Positions 59,768 to 64,000 of a DNA stretch of 64,000 nt are shown piece after piece. The position numbers and the translations under genes were made by a program. The stretch is from Hyphodiscus hymeniophilus (lineage: Eukaryota > Ascomycota > Leotiomycetes > Helotiales > Hyphodiscaceae), in contig VNKQ01000020.1 in the NCBI GenBank assembly GCA_016508695.1, positions 1 to 64,000 on the forward strand, in the 5' to 3' direction. Under the pieces are notes generated by a model, which saw only the letters and a program-made list of their open reading frames with translations, had not been told where the DNA came from and did not search any database. Position 1 is the stretch's first letter; the number at the start of each line of letters is the position of its first letter.

Positions 59768-60085
59768 TTATGAGCACGTGAATCTTTTTGAGATGCTTGA
59801 ATGACCGGGAATCAAATTTTCCAAAGACCCCAGATCTCGACGGGATGGCATGTCTCCCTTTCTTCCAATGATCCTTTCAAGTTCGGTCGAGCAAGCTGCC
59901 TCGTCCAACGCGTCCATATCGACAGGAAACTTCCGGACAATTGAAAATTCACGAATACCCGCCACATTGAAAACGCGCCATGCACTGAAGATGAAAAACA
60001 AACCAGTCAAGGAGTCAGACACCAATGATGACCCGCTGAAGTCACACGGAGTGCAAGGGGTGGAGAGCGACCCAGCATCAGATGA
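59768..60085 (-). other. Coding-looking fragment, possible terminal exon or relic
   Basis: On the minus strand a frame from about 60085 to a stop at 59768 reads LTGLFFIFSAWRVFNVAGIR, then DEAACSTELERIIGRKG. One hydrophobic stretch is followed by a soluble acidic tail. There is no in-frame ATG before the hydrophobic stretch and no upstream exon I can join. It may be the 3' end of a decayed membrane-protein gene. Confidence 0.25.
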
Positions 60086-60574
60086 TCACAGGATGAGCAT
60101 ATGAAAGACTGGTAGTAGGTACCTCCCTCACGTGCGCATCGTCTTCACTTGAACGGAAACCTGGCCTCCAGCGGTCTATGTACTCATACACGATAAAATC
60201 ATTGCCTGGATTCGGTATACTTGGCAGTGCCAAGTATTCGCTGTAGGTAGCGAGCTTTTATTCTTCCGCTCTCACCTCGTCTTGTCTAGGCCTCGTATGG
60301 TAGCGGATTTTCTCAGCCATGGCGACTTGCAACTGATTTGTAAGATTGTATGGCAGCAATGGCTCTTGGTAAGCTTCGATTCATCTAGAACTGGATTATT
60401 TTGGTCAAAACGGCACTGTGTATGACAAGTGTCTCGAGATGCATTATGATAGTCTTGATAAAGTTTCAGTCACTTTTTCGTACACGGAATCCACTCAGAC
60501 CATTTATATCTTGGACGGCAATTTCATGCTGTGTTAAGCGTCAATTTTGATTCGCAACTTCCGGAGGTTATAAC

Positions 60575-62288
60575 TTACTTGATGAGTACCGTCTTAGTCT
60601 GCAAGTACGCTGCGAGACCATATTTCCCCAATTCCTTCCCGCTTCCACTCTCCTTGAACCCACCGAATGGAACCACGTGGTTCGGGAAATGCGGTGCGTT
60701 GATCGAGACATTTCCCGACTCAATCTTGGCTGCGACTCTCAAAGCTCTGGTCAAATCCGACGTATAGACCGATGCTGCCACCGTGTTAGTAGATGGCACT
60801 CTTCCCCATATGCAAGGAAACTCGACTCACCAGACAGTCCAGTCATAGTATCATTTGCCAAATCAACAACCTCGTCCTCGGTCTCAAACTCGATGATGTT
60901 CAACACTGGACCGAAAATCTCCTCCTTATAGATTTTACTTTCCCGATCCGGATTCAGGAAAATGGTAGGTTCGATAAAGAATCCCTTGTCTCCCTTCCTT
61001 CCACCTCCGATGATTGGCTTCTCGGTCTTCTTGCCAATGTCGATGTAGTTCATGACTGTGTTGAATTGCTTCTCATCGGCCAAGGGACCATATCCGGTTG
61101 TCTGTTCGCGGGGATCAGAACCGAGTTGGGAGGAGACGAATGAGAAGCGTGACTTCACGGCTTCGATGAAAGCCGGGGCGATGGCTTTCTGGACGAAAAG
61201 GCGGGATCCGGCAACGCAGACTTGGCCAGCGTTGAACAAAAATCCATCCGCAGTCCTACAAATTATTAGTCATGAAACGTTGTCGAGAGTTGAAAGACCC
61301 ACGATCCAACAGCGTTCTCGATATCAGCATCGGCAAAGACAATGGCTGGTGACTTCCCACCAAGCTCGAGTGTTACTTTCTTCATGTTGCTGTCTAATGC
61401 AGTTTTTTGCACGATCTTCCCCACGGCTGTCGAACCGGTGTAACTGATCTTTGCAATCGTCATGTCCGAAGCAAGAAGAGAACCTGTCTTCCCAGCTCCG
61501 CTGACGAAATTGATGACTCCAGGTGGGAAGCCAGCTTCCTTGACGAGATGTCCGAGAGCCAGCGCCGAGAGGGGGGACTTCTCGGAGGACTTGAAGATGA
61601 ACTGATTTATTCTGTCAATGATGTAGATAGGAAAAGAGTGCGAGAAAACGAACTGTGTTCCCGGCAGCCAGAGCAGGTGCGACCTTCCATCCAACATAGA
61701 GAAGAGGTGCATTCCAAGGCGCAATACCAGCACATACACCAAGAGGCTCCTGACGGACAATCTTGTACGTACCATCATCGGCATTGAAAGACTCGCCCTC
61801 AATCTTATCCGCCCATCCAGCATAATCTATCCTCAATCAGCAGATATTCACCATTACTTCCAACCGTGAAGAAACCCACATCTGAAAACAGCCGCAGCCG
61901 CAGGGATCAAGAACCCCGCATTTGGGGCAACAGGCCCTCCCATACAGATGGTGTCAAGCTCGGCGAGCTTCGCAGCATTCTTCTCGAGCAAATCCGCAAA
62001 CTTCAACATAGGGGCAGCCCGCTGGGCTCCGGTGTATGTGGCCCATGGTCCGGTCTTGAATGCAGTCTTTGCTGCTGAGACCGCCGCGGCGATTTCGGCT
62101 TCCCCTGCTACATGCACGGCGGCGGGGATTTTGGTGCCGTCGAATGGGTTCACGAGGGACAGTCTCTCGGAGGATTTGGAGTCGACGTACTGTTATTATT
62201 AGGGAGTTGATGTTGAATAAAGAGAGGGACATACTTCGTTGTTGATGAATAGTTGGGTATCGAACTTCTGCTCGGCTGGGACGGTCAT
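60575..62288 (-). CDS. Aldehyde dehydrogenase (NAD(P)+-dependent)
   Basis: Six minus-strand exons (62288-62235, 62189-61880, 61826-61654, 61601-61303, 61255-60831, 60774-60575) give 486 residues with every junction in phase. It oxidises an aldehyde to the acid. Motifs: substrate/cofactor channel PLGVCAGIAPWNAPLLYVGW, FKSSEKSPLSALALG, Rossmann loop ISYTGSTAVGKIV, general base Glu in TLELGGKSPAIVF, catalytic Cys in FNAGQVCVAGSRLFV, EEIFGPVLNIIEF, and the C-terminal PFGGFKESGSGKELGKYGL. Its N-terminal VNPFDGTKI is also typical. Two introns use donor GTGGGT and one uses the rare GTTCGT. No targeting signal is obvious, so it is probably cytosolic. It resembles the salicylaldehyde/vanillin-type fungal ALDH group by general look only; the substrate is not determined. 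Confidence 0.9.
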
Positions 62289-63570
62289 TTTGAAGGACCA
62301 GATATGTTTGAAAGTGAAAAAATGAGGACACGAGCTATTCAAAACTCCAAGTAAAAGCAGAAGGATGTCTTGATGCCAAAAACCACGAGCTCGAAGCCTC
62401 ATATACCAAGCAGGAACCTCACGGTGCCCCGCATCTTACTGTGCTTGCGCCGCCACGGGTATACAAGCTTACTCGTAGGGGCCCGGAACCTTTCCGCCTT
62501 TCGTGCATTTGCTTGGATAGTCGAAGGAGATAAAAGGAACAGCCTTCGTGTCATCGAAAACAGCTACTGACATGTTCCGAGCAAAAGACGGAACCCTATC
62601 AGAAGAGTAGATTTGCTTCAAGGGTAGGAGTTCAGAGACGTACGCTGACAAGGGGCGAAGAAACGCCATGTAACTACGATCGGCGTTAACGACTCCCATA
62701 GTGGCGGTCTGGGTCGTACAGCATGTTCAATCGGGGATACAGCGCGTCAAGAGATAGAATGCGAGAGTGTAATCCGAATTGGACCGAGGAACGAGGTACA
62801 GGGAAAGGGTGACTGACGTGAGACGGGGGGAATTCGTGATCAAGCCGCTTAGCGGCACGAGTGACTTTCCTAAAAAGGAGAATATTGCTTCCGTTAGGCA
62901 TTGCGCGTGCATGTCTGGAAAGAGAAATGTCCTAATAACCACACGAGTACTTCGTATAGTCAAGTTTCTGCATTCTCTTCGAACCAAAGTTCTCGGCAAC
63001 CCAAATATCACAGCTTCGTTTTCTATCCTCACTCTCTACTTCCCCAATCTACTCTGGCCAATATGGCGCCTACCCCCGTACGAGTGTGAGTGAGAGATGA
63101 TTGCCTTGGATGCTTAGTACTTACGGAGACGGGAGCTGTAATGAGAGGGTGTCTGGAGGTGAGCAGGTCCTGAGACTGATGTCCTTTCGCGCAATCATTC
63201 GCGCAATGTGAAGGAGTAGGATGCATGTCTCTAGACGTGCGAGATCGACTGTTCGGCTGTGAGGACGGAGAAAGCTCCTCGTTCTTGAATTGAGGCTTGA
63301 AAAGGCAGTGCAAAATCAATATGAAAGGGCACGTTGGGACGATGGAGGTGGTGTATATATTATGAACGTCATATCGACAGCATGAAAGGTTCATTATCAT
63401 ATCGAAAAGGTGTGCCCAAAAACGGGGAAATCCATCTTGAAACAAGCAGGACGGCATAGCTGAGCTTCCCAAATTCCCGGTTACAACGAAAACCCAAACA
63501 CTAGACCTAGTAAACCATCAAGCACAGAACAAATATCGCATAGAAGGATAGGCAAAACGACGACTCTGGC
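62289..63570. other. Intergenic region, about 1.3 kb
   Basis: Upstream of the ALDH gene. A minus-strand frame at 62699-62469 (SYMAFLRPLSAYVSELLPLK, then SVAVFDDTKAVPFISFDYPS) looks mildly coding but has no partner exon or family. The rest shows nothing. Confidence 0.3.
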
Positions 63571-64000
63571 TCACTTCTGCTGGAGATTCATATACACCTG
63601 CTCCACCATCTGCGGGGCAGCATCTCCATGTATACGGACCATCCTCGCGACATGACTCCCCGGCTCCGCGACACTGAATGCCCAATTATGGAGCTCTCGC
63701 TCCTTCCTTGGGACACCAGCGAGAGCAGCATTCTCCCCATAGGCCATCTGAGCACCCAGCGCGTTCTCCCGCGACGCTTGTAGCATCCAGCTCAGGATGC
63801 TGTCCGGGACGGGCTTGATGGTGTGCGTGTCCTCGCCGTGCAGGAAGCTGGGGAGAGCGTGCCTGCCAAGGCGGTAGAAGAGGATGATCCAGTAGAAGGC
63901 GACGGTGAGGAGGCAGAAGCCCGTGAAGCCGATCAGGGCGAGGATCGCGGGGGAGATATAAGTGACGTATTCGATACAGCCGAAGAAGGGGTAGTCGAGC
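63571..64000 (-). CDS. Membrane protein, C-terminal part (cut by window end)
   Basis: The minus-strand frame is open from the window edge to a stop at 63571, about 142 residues. It begins with a strongly hydrophobic stretch (SPAILALIGFTGFCLLTVAF and on into YWIILFYRL) that should span the membrane. A soluble tail follows, containing HTIKPVPDSILSWMLQASRE and EQVYMNLQQK at the end. The start lies outside the window. GC content in third codon positions is higher than in its neighbours, consistent with a conserved expressed gene. The family is not recognised. Confidence 0.6.
   Translation of the reverse strand, partial: LDYPFFGCIEYVTYISPAILALIGFTGFCLLTVAFYWIILFYRLGRHALPSFLHGEDTHTIKPVPDSILSWMLQASRENALGAQMAYGENAALAGVPRKERELHNWAFSVAEPGSHVARMVRIHGDAAPQMVEQVYMNLQQK

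Noticed and set aside
1..64000. tRNA or rRNA genes
   Set aside because: No cloverleaf with conserved boxes or rRNA core motif was recognised by eye on either strand.

Overview
This window is the end of a chromosome from a filamentous ascomycete fungus. It opens with TAACCC telomere repeats and runs inward. Genes are split by short introns (about 45-70 bases) with GT..AG borders and, in several cases, a visible CTAAC or CTGAC branch site. Many predicted proteins carry fungal signal peptides. An 18.5 kb block has lost most of its C and G, as repeat-induced point mutation (RIP) does. The class cannot be fixed from sequence alone; Leotiomycetes is a reasonable guess.

Layout. 1-7.7 kb is subtelomeric accessory DNA: an aquaporin-like gene, a secreted Thr/Ser-rich Cys protein, a TRI14-like secreted protein, a damaged cupin gene and a family 8 glycosyltransferase. 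8.0-18.9 kb is the most notable part, a compact five-gene set that I read as a mycosporine (fungal UV-sunscreen) biosynthetic cluster. It holds a sugar-phosphate cyclase of the desmethyl-4-deoxygadusol synthase type (MysA-like), an O-methyltransferase (MysB-like), an ATP-grasp ligase (MysC-like), an adenylation-thiolation-reductase protein (NRPS-like) and an aldo-keto reductase. 20.3-26.9 kb carries two regulator genes, an SREBP-type bHLH factor with an odd in-frame stop in its apparent first exon and a Zn2Cys6 factor. 27.6-34.4 kb carries a dienelactone-hydrolase/SnoaL-like gene ending in a perfect 152-bp tandem duplication, a gene relic, a perfect hairpin and a DUF1996 secreted protein.

36.0-54.6 kb is a gene-free, AT-rich, stop-riddled island. 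A plus-strand Ty3/gypsy-type element occupies it and was itself hit by a complete minus-strand gypsy element (39355-46148) with 372-bp LTRs and a TTATA target-site duplication. Both are dead copies. Beyond the island (54.6-64.0 kb) lie a gene relic, a hypothetical gene, a large secreted catalase, an aldehyde dehydrogenase and a membrane protein cut by the window edge.

How the cluster may work (inference). The cyclase and methyltransferase make 4-deoxygadusol, the ATP-grasp enzyme attaches an amino acid to give a mycosporine, the A-T-R protein activates and reduces the remaining carboxyl group to an aldehyde, and the aldo-keto reductase takes it to an alcohol. This would explain mycosporine-serinol or mycosporine-glutaminol, the reduced mycosporines known from fungi. 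The neighbouring GT8 gene could add a sugar, but that link is weak.

Exon borders were set by eye from reading frame and splice consensus. No homology search was run.
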